64,000 bases of DNA, taken from contig CALSFV010000275.1 of NCBI GenBank assembly GCA_943737045.1, forward strand, positions 124,001-188,000, written 5' to 3'. The position numbers and the translations under genes are program-made. The notes under the pieces are model-generated. The model saw only the letters and a list, made by a program, of their open reading frames with translations. It was not told the DNA's origin and ran no database searches. The DNA is from Parapristionchus giblindavisi (Eukaryota; Nematoda; Chromadorea; Rhabditida; Diplogasteridae). Positions 1 through 10,518 of this stretch are shown here, piece after piece. Position 1 is the stretch's first letter; the number at the start of each line of letters is the position of its first letter.

Positions 1-69
1 TCTGTATTCTCATGTCTAGGATACTGTAGTCTCTCCTCCCTCTGTATTCTCATGTCTAGGATACTGTAG

Positions 70-945
70 TCAATAATCTAGTCAATATTCAATAATCAAT
101 AAGTATTCAATAATCTCCCCTTAATCAATCAATAATCTCACCCTAATCAATCAATAATCTCCCCCTTAATCAATCAATAATTTCCCTTAATCAACCAATA
201 AGCTCCCCCTTATTCAACCAATAATCTCCCTTAATCAACCAATAATCCCCCCTAATTAACCTATAATCTCACCCTCAATCAATCAATAATCCACCCTAAT
301 TAACCAATAATCTCCTCCTATTCAACCAATAATCCCATGCAAATCAATCAATAATCTCCCCCTTAATCAATCAATAATCTTCCCCTTAATCAATCAATAA
401 TCCCCCCTAATTAACCTATAATCTCACCCTTAATCATTCAATAATCTCCCCTTAATCAATCAATAATCCCCCCTAATTAACCTATAATCTCACCCTTAAT
501 CAATCAATAATCTCCCTTAATCAATCAATAATCCCCCCTAATTAACCTATAATCTCACCCTTAATCAATCAATAATCTCCCCCCCCAATCAATCAATAAT
601 CCCCCCCCCTAATTAACCTATATTCTCACTCTTAATCAATCAATAATCCCCCCCCCCAATCAATCAATAATCTTCCCTTAATCAATCAATAATCTCCCCT
701 AATTAACCTATAATCTCACCCTTAATCAATCAATAATCTCCCCTTAATCAATCAATAATCCCCCCTAATTAACCTATAATCTCACCCTTAATCAATCAAT
801 AATCTCCCCCCCCCCCCAATCAATCAATAATCCCCCCTAATTAAACTATAATCTCACCCTTAATCAATCAATAATCTCCCTCCCCAATCAATCAATAATA
901 TCCCCTTAATCAATTAATAATCCCCCCCTAATTAACCTATAATCT
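70..945 (+). repeat. AATCAATCAATAATC minisatellite
   Basis: Tandem array of a degenerate 20-23 bp unit made of AATCAATCAATAATCT plus a C-rich spacer (CCCCTT, or runs of C up to about 10). No coding potential. The same array, longer, lies at 50,590-51,820 in the second copy of the segment. The AATCAATCAATAA word is also scattered singly through introns across the window. Confidence 0.95.
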
Positions 946-1289
946 CCGGCAAATTTGCCTAGAACACACAGTTGTATTCCCCTAGCACCATACACCAACA
1001 ACACAATATTCCATCCCATGTCCCCAATTTGAACTCTTTAAATCAAACATGAAAGGCGAAAAAAGAAAAACATCAAAAAACAATGCAAGTGAGGCGAAAA
1101 AAAACAATTCCGGACGAACAGCGATTGAGAAAAAATGTAGATGAGCGAAGGAAGAGGATGGAAGAATTGTTGAAATGCACCAGAAGAATGAAGAAGAACC
1201 ATCTAAATGAAAGTAATTAAATGAGTATACAAATGTTTATGAATTGCATAGTAAAGAATCACTGGCCTAGCTGTGATCACCCGCAGGAC

Positions 1290-1490
1290 TTCGTTCTGGT
1301 TTTTCAAAACTAGTAGTTTACGTTTCATTAATACTTGAAGTAGACTTTAAAGTCTACTTCTAGTTAGACGTAAGTTTACTGCAAGTGATGTATAATACTG
1401 TAATGCATTTCGCCAAATGTTATTTCACTTGTATTAAACTTGCAGTAAACTTCTAGTCAGTGATGCAATTTAAGTAGACTGCTAGTCTGG
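1290..1490 (+). mobile_element. Short MITE-like repeat containing GTAGACTTTAAAGTCTAC
   Basis: Contains the inverted words GTAGACTT/AAGTCTAC and GTTTACTGCAAGTG/CACTTGTA.TAAACTTGC. The same sequence is at 52,172-52,371. Split copies flank the nested insertions at 6,640-10,330 and 57,960-60,250, and a partial copy is at 5,290-5,400. No protein. Confidence 0.7.
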
Positions 1491-3320
1491 AGATATCTGA
1501 GCTTGAACAACGGGGTGTACCTTTAATTTTTTTTATGGCAAAGCAACTTATTGTTAGAACTTTTGTATAGACATAACTATCGTTATAATGATTCACAATG
1601 TTTCACAGTATATTATGTCAACATGTATGGCGTGTTGTGGTGTCGTAACAAGCAAAATTGTGCGTTACCGTAATCCATGTAAGACACGCGGGGTTACTGT
1701 ACTTCGCTTTGGTCAAAGAGAAAGGTTTCAAAGAGAAAGGATTCAGAGAAAGGTGCGCTTTAGATAAGAACATAAAAGGATTAGGACAACACTCCGAAAC
1801 GAGAAAGCATAGTCCAAGCTCAGACGAAATACTTTATTCAAGGATAAACTAAAATAATCTATCACCTTTCTTGGTTCGCATGTGCGAACAGGACGAGAGG
1901 ATCATCAAATCGATTAGACATCGAAGGTAGATCATCGTCCCAAATCCACTGCAGCCACTTCAGTCGTGGATGCTGAAAATATTTAAATGATTTTCTGCCC
2001 AGCATTATCCCTCTTTCTCATTAATCAATTGTTATTTCTTATTAATTATTAATCAATCGATATAAGACTACAGTATCACCTCATCTACAGTAATCAATCT
2101 GTCTGGGAGTACTACATAATAAAGTCATTTTTTTTAAATTGAAGATACTCAAAAAAAAATAAAGAGAAGGGCGATGCTTCTCAATTCGCGAATCAAATTG
2201 TACATGCTTACGCTTTTTAGGAATGCACTAAATTAGGATCAACTTAAAGCTACACCCCAAGCTAATTTGAAACTCTCCGCTCTGGCCACACTCTCTAGCA
2301 TTCTTTGCCTACCAGAGAACATTGACAATGCAGAGAATAAAATTAGCTTGGTGCGTTTAAAGGAACACACCGACGAGCTAATCTGAATACTCTCAGCTCT
2401 GGCCATGCTCTCTCGTAGACAAGGAGAGCGCGACAGTGTGGTTAGAGCGGAGAGATGCAAAAATTAGCTCGTGGTGTGGTGTGTGCCCAGTTTAACAACA
2501 ACCCGAACACCTTTTCTGTCCACCTCAACCTTAGAGCATAACTGGATTAATTAATGAAGAAATCAATCAATCAATCAATATGATACAATACCAAATCAAC
2601 CACCCACCGATATGCCTCTTCACTCCACGACTTCTCCATCCCTCCTCCTCTTCCTCCAACCTTCTTCTCCTTCCTTATCATACTGTACTCTGGCAGAGGA
2701 GATACTGATGGATTCACGATGCATGAACGGGCACGATCCGCACCCAACTTGTCTGACTGCAAAGCATTCTTCAATCATTTTATACCATAATTAATAATAA
2801 TAAAATTATTATTAAAATCCCTTCTCTACCAAAGTCACGACCTTAGACCCCTGCAATCACTCGCTCCTGTTCTCACAAATACTTATTCCTATGATCAAGT
2901 ATATTCCTCTCACTTCCATCCTCTTGATCTTTGAACTCTGTGATAGAATCCCTCCTTGAATCATACCTTCTTACGATTGACAATGAGTCAAACCATTTAA
3001 CACTCATGATCTACTCTTCCTACCCTCTTGATCTCTGATCTTTGATCTTTGATCTCTCCCCTCCCTCACCTTATCGTCGTTGTTTCTCTCTCAGTCGATC
3101 CATCTCCTCGGGAGTCATTCAACCATCCTCCGTTCGATCTGCAAATATAGAAATAAACAAATAGAAATTAAAAAAAAAACATCCGTTAGCGAATTGCATC
3201 TACAGAAACCTCTACTCAGAATATCGTATCTACAGAAATCGAAAGCAGACTCCAACCAAATGTGATGTTCACCTATTCCGCTGTACTTACAGTCACTTGT
3301 CAATAAACATATGAATACGG
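1491..3320. other. Non-coding stretch, no gene seen
   Basis: AT-rich sequence shared with 52,370-55,080. It includes a small region (about 2230-2470) with inverted GCTAATTT and CTCTCCGCTCTGGCCA words typical of palindromic repeats. Short open frames lack splice context or family resemblance. I see no exon I can defend. Confidence 0.5.
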
Positions 3321-3322
3321 TA

Positions 3323-3688
3323 CACTCAGAGAAAAAAAACCCTTAGGATTTGAAATCCTAACACAAATCCTCAGTCTTTTCAGAGACAAATCCTTACTAT
3401 TAAGGGTTTGGACAGAGGGTTTGAATCCCTTATACTTAACGGTTTGAAACCTATTTGCGCGATGCGTCCCCACGACTTCCCCTTGTATGGTGTATGAGTT
3501 CTGCGCATCGCGAACACATGTCCAGCTAGCGCAGTAGGTAAGGGACTTGGCTAGAAAGAGGTGAGTTACGCCCTTCGCTTGTTCGATTTCCACTCGGAGC
3601 AAGATCTTTTGTTACTTTGGAACAGCGTCTTTTCGAGATCACTTAGGTTTTTAAAAGCTTAGCATTTAACGGTTTTTTCTCTGACAAG
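3323..3688. mobile_element. TA-flanked MITE carrying a tRNA-like sequence
   Basis: Begins CACTCAGAGAAAAAA and ends with the near-inverse TTTTTTCTCTGA, with TA on both sides; copy 2 (55101-55404) has cleaner CACTCAGAG...CTCTGAGTG ends. Inside (about 3521-3600) is a tRNA-like stretch with an A-box-like TAGCGCAGTAGG and a B-box-like GTTCGATTTCC about 45 bp downstream. A functional tRNA is unlikely because acceptor pairing is poor. Confidence 0.7.
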
Positions 3689-4887
3689 TATAATCGATGA
3701 ATGTGAATAGAGAATATGAGTCTCAGATGCATTCAACATCATTGAGAATACTCACTTCGCATTAACAATCAATAACAACATAATCAGAAATCTTTATACA
3801 TTATTAATTGACCATTATTACCTTTATGCGAGTCATCGACTGCGGGTAATCACGCGGAAGACGTACTGTAATATGCATATTATTGATTTGTTGTTATTGA
3901 TCAATCCCAGGCTTAGGTACCGTAATCTAACTAAACTACCGTACCTGTACGAACGTTGAACTTCCACCTGTTCGTGCGAGAGTCGACGACGATGTGCTTG
4001 CCAGAATCTGGCAGAACCTAAATGATGACATTAATATCGTACTATTGTCAATGGTTAATTGCCATTGTCATTGCTAATAATATATAATTGTCACCGTCTC
4101 CATCATTATGACATGAAACTGACATACATGCTAACATTAAACGCACTCCCCGAGCTAATTTTGCTCTCCACTCTGACAACGCTCTATTGTAGACAAAGAG
4201 AGCGAGAGAGCATTACCAGAGCGAAAATCTTCTAAATAGCTTCGGGAGTGGTTTTAATCGCCTTTTATTGTTAAACATGCGTATTAGCGATCAACACCAC
4301 TACAACTTCTCGCTCATCAATAGCAGTCATGAAACACGCAGTCAACAGGTTTCGAAAGGCACATAATGAAATCGGTCAAACCTAAGTGCACTAGCAAGAT
4401 AACTTACGGCAACACGACTAGCAAGATAGCTTACAGCAACATGACAAGAAAGATAACTTACGGGAACGGGATGGGAGCGCCAGGAGGAGCCAGCCTCGGT
4501 CGAACTATCGATCTGATATTGAATCCTGCAAGCGCAAAAATTTAAAAATTCAAATTTGTTAAACTGTTATTTAGATGTCTAATTAGTGATAAAAGCTTAG
4601 AGAAAAGATCAAAGATCAGTAAAAGATCAAAGTTCAAAGATAAAAGCTGACCAAAACTCCTTGACGTGCTCAAAGGACACGGCGGTGCGCGCGTTCTCAT
4701 TGCACAGCGACACGCCGGCAGAGTTGACGAGGAACGGAACGTCTGGAATGGGTAGAGATCAAAGATCAAAGATCAAAGAACAAAATCAGTCCTGATTGAT
4801 CAATTTTCAATACATTCCCACATTTAGATTGTGCTGGGGAAATGGAATGGGAAACAGAATAGACCATTAGATCCACTGTGACCACGA

Positions 4888-6382
4888 CAGTGTATCCAAA
4901 AAGTCATGGGACACTTTTTAATTTTTTTATAACTTTAGATCCAGGAAAGCAATCAAGCTGATCTTTTGATTCAATGTACAGAATTTATCAAGGGATGCAA
5001 TCATGATATGTTGGTGCAATTAAATTAGTTCACTGTTGCATAGCAATATCGCTCGATTTCAAGCTGTAGCAGGGTTGCGTCTAATGTCCCATTCTAAGTG
5101 CTGAAATGAAGCTAGTTGCGAGAATTTTTTCCCCAGAATAAGGCAGTCACAGCTCGCCATTTGCCCTCAGGGCATAAAATATTTTTTTGGGGGAGGACTG
5201 ATTTTGAAACAATACCGTTCAGAGGGCGGGTCTTCTAAAATTATGGTTTCTGGCAGATTTACAATTTGTAACCAGACCAGAGCTTTTAACTTGTACTTGA
5301 AGTACGTCACTCACATATAGTTTACTTTAAGTAAACTACAAGTGAAATAACATTTGACGAAACGCATTACAGTATATCACACTACTTCAAGTGGGCATAC
5401 GCTATATCTTGCATCGACAAAAAGTGTTCACTCGCAATGTGGGTGCTCGAAAATATATGGTTCCTGCGCAAGCAGCTTTGCAATGTATCATATATTAATT
5501 TCCCTTATTTTGGGTTAGTTCCGATTCCTTTCAGACCCGTACAAAAGTTATTCTAAGGTCAACTCGGTGCGCGCTCTTGCACTTTCTGTCTCACTGCTCA
5601 CGTCCCTGGGCCTCTATTGATGGAATCTATTATTTGCAAAGCACCTATGCATGTTAGAGATGTTCACAAAAGTTTTTTCACTATTGCTGAGCTTTGATCT
5701 TTGATCTTTGTATTTTAATCTTTTATCGGTGAAACCGAGCAGACCTCAGCATAACTTTTGCTACGGGTCTGAAAGGAATCGGAACTAAACCAAAATGGAA
5801 TAAATAAATATATGATATATTGCATAGCTGCTTGCGCAGGAACCATAATTTTTAGAAGACCTGCCCTCTGAACGGTAGGGTCTCAAAATCAGTCTTTCCC
5901 AAAAAAATATTTTATGCCGTGAGGGCAAACGAGATATGACTACCGTAATCTGGGGATAAACATTACTCGCTACAAGCATCATTTCAGCACTAAGAACGGG
6001 TCGTTAGCACATATAGAAGCTGAGTTATAAATTTTGGGGTCAAAGTTGCGACCCTGCTACAGCTTGAAATCGGAATCGGATCAATTCCGGATTGTTTGAC
6101 TGTGCAGCCCTAGTGGAGGTCTCCACTCTCTTTTTTTCAGAAGAACGATTTTTCAGAAGAACGGGACCTTTCACTAAAGAAGTATTAATTTTCAAAAAAA
6201 GTTTATTTCGATAGCGTCATTACTATGCAACAGTGAACTATGTAGCTTAATTGCACCAACACATCATGGTTGTATCCTTTGATAAATTCTGTACATTTAC
6301 TCAAAAGATCAGCTTGATTGCTTTCCTGGATCAAAAGTTATAAAAAATTGAAAAAGTGTTCCATGACTTTTTGGCCACACTG
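4888..6382. mobile_element. Non-autonomous Tc1/mariner-like palindromic element
   Basis: Ends are inverted: CAGTGTATCCAAAAAGTCAT on the left and the inverse of CAGTGTGGCCAAAAAGTCAT on the right, followed by TA (the left TA has mutated to GA). The CAGTG..CCAAAAAG terminus is Tc1/mariner-like. The arms are long inverted repeats of about 0.4 kb or more; the interior has no transposase. Homologous to 56096-57650 and related to 12320-13586 and 61640-62909. Confidence 0.85.
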
Positions 6383-6707
6383 TAGAGATAAATATTTCCA
6401 TTATTCGCCTTATCAATCAATAAATACCAATAATCAATTAATAAATACCTCTAATCGATATTCCTGATCGACTTTTCCACATGAGTCGGGATCCGTCACC
6501 ATCAACGATCTTGCCTCGCCCGTGGCTGTTCGTCTTCACGATCTTGTGCTCGAGGCAGGCCAGCGTCGCGCCCTCCCACGTAATCTACAAAGTGGGCGCG
6601 TGAATATTGATGGCTGACCAGTGACGGAAGAGTGGCCGGACACACTCTGGTATTTCAAAACTAATAGTTTACTTATCATTCAACCATAAAGTAGATTTAC
6701 AAATCTA

Positions 6708-7307
6708 CAGTCCCGCACGTTCGCGCTCCTTAAACGCGGCACCCCGCGGCCCGCGGGGGGCCGCATCATGCCGCATCGATGAATAATTGTTTTTCAAACA
6801 TTTCATTGTTGGTGATCGTTGCATCATCAGATAATATTAATATCACCGCAGAAACGAGAAATTTTGGTTGAGTGTGGACCGCGTCGCACGTTCGCGCCCC
6901 CTAAACGGGGCAGGTTGCGGACCCCGCGGCCCGCGGGGGCCGCATCATGCCGGATCGATGAATAAATTTTTTTTAAACAATTCGTTGTTTGTGATCGTTG
7001 CATCATCAAATAAGTGTGCGGACATGATGATGCAACGATCGCAACCAATGAAATGTTTGAATAAAAAAATTATTCATCGATGCGGCGTGATGCGGCACGC
7101 AGCGGGCCGCGGGGGGCCGCATCATGCCGCGTTTCGGGGGTACGGCTGGCTGTGTGACGCTGTCCACACTCAACCAAAAATTTTCGTTTCTGCGGTGATA
7201 TTAATATTATCTGATGATGCAACGATCACCAGCAATGAAATGTTTGAAAAACAATTATTCATCGATGCGGCATGATGCGGCCCCCCCCCCCCCCCCCCGC
7301 GGGCCTG
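6708..7307. mobile_element. 600 bp TA-inserting MITE, present only in copy 1
   Basis: The empty site in copy 2 (about 58,010-58,025, 'aaatctatttcttg') shows exactly what was inserted: 600 bp from CAGTCCCGC to GCGGGCCTG, flanked by TA at 6706-6707 and 7308-7309. It is internally a double palindrome with GC-rich blocks (CCGCGGCCCGCGG) and arms including TTTCATTG.TGGTGATCGTT. A C homopolymer lies near its right end. CAG-starting ends and TA target duplication suggest the Tc1/mariner superfamily. A related fragment is at 26515-26571. Confidence 0.9.
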
Positions 7308-7345
7308 TATTTCTTGTTAGACGTAAATTTACCGCAAGTAGTGTA

Positions 7346-9304
7346 CAGTACCGTGCAAAAATCTGAACGTAAAATTCGACTTGTTATAACTTTTTTACGT
7401 TCTAGGCCGAACGGCCTCGATTTATTTTATTATATAGAGTGAACATTGAGGAAAATTATGATGGTATTGATTATTACCTACGGCGATGAAATGATTTCAT
7501 CATACTTGAAATTCCCAGGTGTGGTCGTGAAAATAGGTTTATTCTCAGGTAGATTTTTTTCCGGTTTGTCCAATTTTTTATGAGGAAAGAACAACTATCG
7601 GTGAATGTTTTAAGCCATTAACCACATTGATTGCATACCGTAATAAGGAATGAGCTATTTTCGTCTGACCCATCAAAATTTCGTAAAAAGCATAGGGTGG
7701 CACCATGTCAATTTCGGAAGGTTTCCGGATCTTGAAGAGAAAATTGGAAAAAAATTCCATGCCATATAGGGTGATGTAAACAATAAATTTTGGCAAACTT
7801 GTGCTTTTTGCAGGTGTGTGACAACGGCAAACGATTGACAACTTTATCGGAGAACTTTGTTGTCAGACTTCAAAAAGTAAAACGATTGTAGTCAAAAGTA
7901 TGAAATAAATAAATGTGGCAACAGATAGTGACTATTTTGTAGACAGACAAGAAAACTGAGGATGATACATGTCAGAACACTTTAGTTCAGCCTCTGTAAT
8001 AGCGAGGCAACAATCACGTTTTCCAACTTATAAAGAGGGCGAGGCGGATGCCAGGCGGGTTTGGTGGGCTGCATTAGAGAGGGTGTGCGTGCGAGATGGC
8101 ATCAAATGATTCTCTCTGTCACACTCTCCGCCGCGTCACCAAACCCGTCTGAGGTGCGCCGCTTTGACTATTGAACTATCGTCTCATTATTATGAGGATG
8201 TGAAAATGCACCAAAAAATGGAATGACTAGAGAAATGTGCTTCTTTCTATTCAGACAATAAAAAATATTCGTTTTGATGTCAATGAGAAGGCAAGAATCG
8301 ATTGACATCAAAAAGAAGATTTTTTGTTGTCTGACTAGAAAGAAGCACATTTCTCTGGTCATGACTTGTATCATCCTCATTTTTCTTGTCTGTCAACAGT
8401 TCATTCATTAATTGCAACCACTAATATTTATTAGACACATTGACAACAATCTGTATTAAATTTGATGTCTGACTGCAATTGGGTGCGATAAAGTTGTCAA
8501 TCCTTGTCACGCACCTGCAAAAAGCACAAGTTTGCCACAATTTATTGTTTACATCACCCTATATGGCTTACGGTATTTCCCAGCTGGTTTTTTTCTGAAA
8601 ATCTAAAAAAAACGTGCCTAACACATTTACAAAGTGGCGAGATTACTGTGTTATTGACCAGTAATCATTTTTTAAATATCATTTTTATGGGCAAAGTCGT
8701 AATTGAATTCCTGTAATCTCGCCACTTTGTAGATGCGTTAGGTAGATGTTTAGGCATGGCAATTTCTTAGATTTTAGAAAAAAAAACGGCTGGGAAATAC
8801 GTATGCCCAAAATATGGCATGGAATTTGTTTCGAATTTTCTCTTCAAGAGCCGGAAACCTTCCAAAATTGACATGGTGCCTATGACTACGCGACAATAAT
8901 CCATGAATTGGAGGCCTGTAGCTCAACTGTAGACTGAGTTATGGGATTTTCTAACGAAATTTTGATGGGTCAGACGAAAATAGCGCATTCCTTATTGCGC
9001 TATGCAATCAATGTGGTTAATGGCTTGAAACATTCACCGATAGTTGTTCTTTCCTCACAAAAAATTGGACTAACAGAACAAATCTACCTGAGAATAAACC
9101 TATTTTTACGATCACACTTCGGTATGATGAAATTTCAAGTATGATGAAATCATTTCATCGCCGTAGGTAATAATCGATATAATCGTAATTTTCTCCAATG
9201 TTTATACTATATAATAAAATTAAACCGAGGCCGATCAGCCAAGTACGTTTTTATAAAAAGTTATAACAATTCGAATTTTGCATTCAGACTTTTGCACGGT
9301 ACTG
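7346..9304. mobile_element. TA-flanked palindromic element with CAGTACCGTGCAAAA ends
   Basis: Left end CAGTACCGTGCAAAA and right end TTTTGCACGGTACTG, with TA at 7344-7345 and 9305-9306. Arms extend inward as inverted repeats (for example GATGAAATGATTTCATCAT). Copy 2 is 58058-59215 (1158 bp); the extra length here comes from the nested 7768-8560 element. No transposase. Its open frames (around 7578-7841 and 8941-9144) are arms of the same inverted repeat, not genes. Confidence 0.88.
7768..8560. mobile_element. 793 bp palindromic element nested in 7346-9304
   Basis: Copy 2 retains the empty site ('gccatatggctt' near 58,485). Here that site is split by 793 bp beginning AGGGTGATGTAAAC and ending GTTTACATCACCCT, with ATAT on both sides (7764-7767 and 8561-8564), a 2-4 bp target duplication. 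The arms are inverted (GCAAACTTGTGCTTTTTGC). Further GC-rich nested palindromes lie at about 8030-8160. No coding region. Confidence 0.88.
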
Positions 9305-9306
9305 TA

Positions 9307-10267
9307 TAAGAGGCCGTTTGTGTAAGTCGGGCAAATCTGGGGGAGGGCTGGCACAGGCCAAAAATTTTGATACACTCATAACTTGTGACCTCGCTGATGA
9401 AAAAATTTTGGTCCAAGAGGTCCCCTCCAGGGCGGGATCACGGTAACATCACGTTTTCAAACCGTACTCGGTCCATGGTTGAGCTAGAGGTATGAAAATT
9501 GGGCTCCTTGGGTAGAATTCGATAGTGATGATGACTGTCTACTTCATTTGTTTTGAAAATTTTCCAAAAGTTCGGAATATGCAACTTTTATTTGAGACGG
9601 TTGAGAACCTAGCGAGTGTGACAGTTCGAACCGCCGTGACGAGAGGATTCCAACGATGTATTTTTTATCTCCGTCGAGAAAGCTTTCATTGGCTCGATAT
9701 AGTGATCTGCGTCAGCATCAGGAGTTGTTTACGTCTCAATGCCGCGCGCTCCCTCGCCACTCTCTCACTTCCGCACGCTCTCTCGTCACTCTCGAGAGTG
9801 CGAGATAACGTGCGGAATTGAGAAACTCCTCTTGCAATTCGCAAATCATTATATCGAGCAAATGAACGCATTCTCGACGGGGATAATTACTCAAAATACA
9901 TCGTTGGAATCCTCTCGTCCGCCGGTTCGAACTATCATACTCGCTAGGGGCGCAACCGTCTCAATCAAAAGTGGCATATTGCAAACTTTTGGAAAATTTT
10001 CAAAACAAATGAAGTAAACAGCCATCATCACCATCGAATTCTACCCCAGGAGCCCAATTTTCGTACCTCTAGCTCAACCATGGACCAAGTACGGCTTGAA
10101 AAAATGATCTTACCGGAATCCCGCCAAGGCGTTGTGGGACCACTGGGGTCGAAATGACTATGTACATTTTCATCAGCGAGGTCGATAATACCTACACACA
10201 AGTTTTGAGGGTCTCAACATTTTTGGCCTATGCCAACCATTGTTCGACTCTTATGCAAACGGCCTTA
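9307..10267. mobile_element. TA-flanked palindromic element sharing a TA with its neighbour
   Basis: Left end TAAGAGGCCGTTTG and right end CAAACGGCCTTA, flanked by TA at 9305-9306 and 10268-10269. The left TA is also the right TA of 7346-9304. Arms include the inverted pair around TCCAACGATGTA / TACATCGTTGGA. Copy 2 is 59218-60196. No transposase; the open frames here read through inverted arms. Confidence 0.82.
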
Positions 10268-10370
10268 TAATACTGTTGTAGTAAACTTGCAGTAAATTTT
10301 TAGTCAGTGACGTAATTTAAGTAGATTTTTTTTTTAATTTATAAATCATCCGTCCACCCTCTCCTCTCAC

Positions 10371-10471
10371 CTCGGCATTGGGCGAGGCGAAGAAGTCACA
10401 GACGAGCTCGACATCCTGACCGACGACGGCCTCTTCCTCGTCTGGTTCCGTCTCGAGCACGGGCTTGTAAG
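10371..10471 (-). pseudogene. Best-preserved Ig exon of the Ig/FN3 gene (copy 1)
   Basis: Acceptor CTGCAG before CTTACAAG and donor GTGAGAGG after it. It encodes a stretch with an acidic run (ETEPDEEEAV) followed by GQDVELVCDFFASPNAE, the A'-B strands of an I-set immunoglobulin domain with the first conserved Cys. The sequence appears identical at 60299-60399, which argues for a recent duplication or for conversion. Confidence 0.8.
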
Positions 10472-10518
10472 CTGCAGAGAAAACACATGTCATACTACGT
10501 ACTAGGCGTAAATAAATT

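Noticed and set aside
1..945. CRISPR-like regular repeat
   Set aside because: No constant repeat with unique spacers; it is a simple eukaryotic minisatellite with drifting units.
8910..8990. Possible tRNA (GTAGCTCAACTGTAGAC)
   Set aside because: A-box-like start only; no B box at proper spacing and no cloverleaf.
7578..9144. Frames sharing EILMGQTKIAHSLLRYAINV on opposite strands (also in copy 2)
   Set aside because: They are the two arms of the 7346-9304 palindrome read in the same sense; no homology recognised and no start/splice context.
9385..9410. CTGATGA followed by A-rich sequence as a second hammerhead
   Set aside because: The conserved heptamer occurs, but no pairing GAAA or cleavage strand is nearby; chance match. 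The same applies to CTGATGA at about 14,811 and 46,271.
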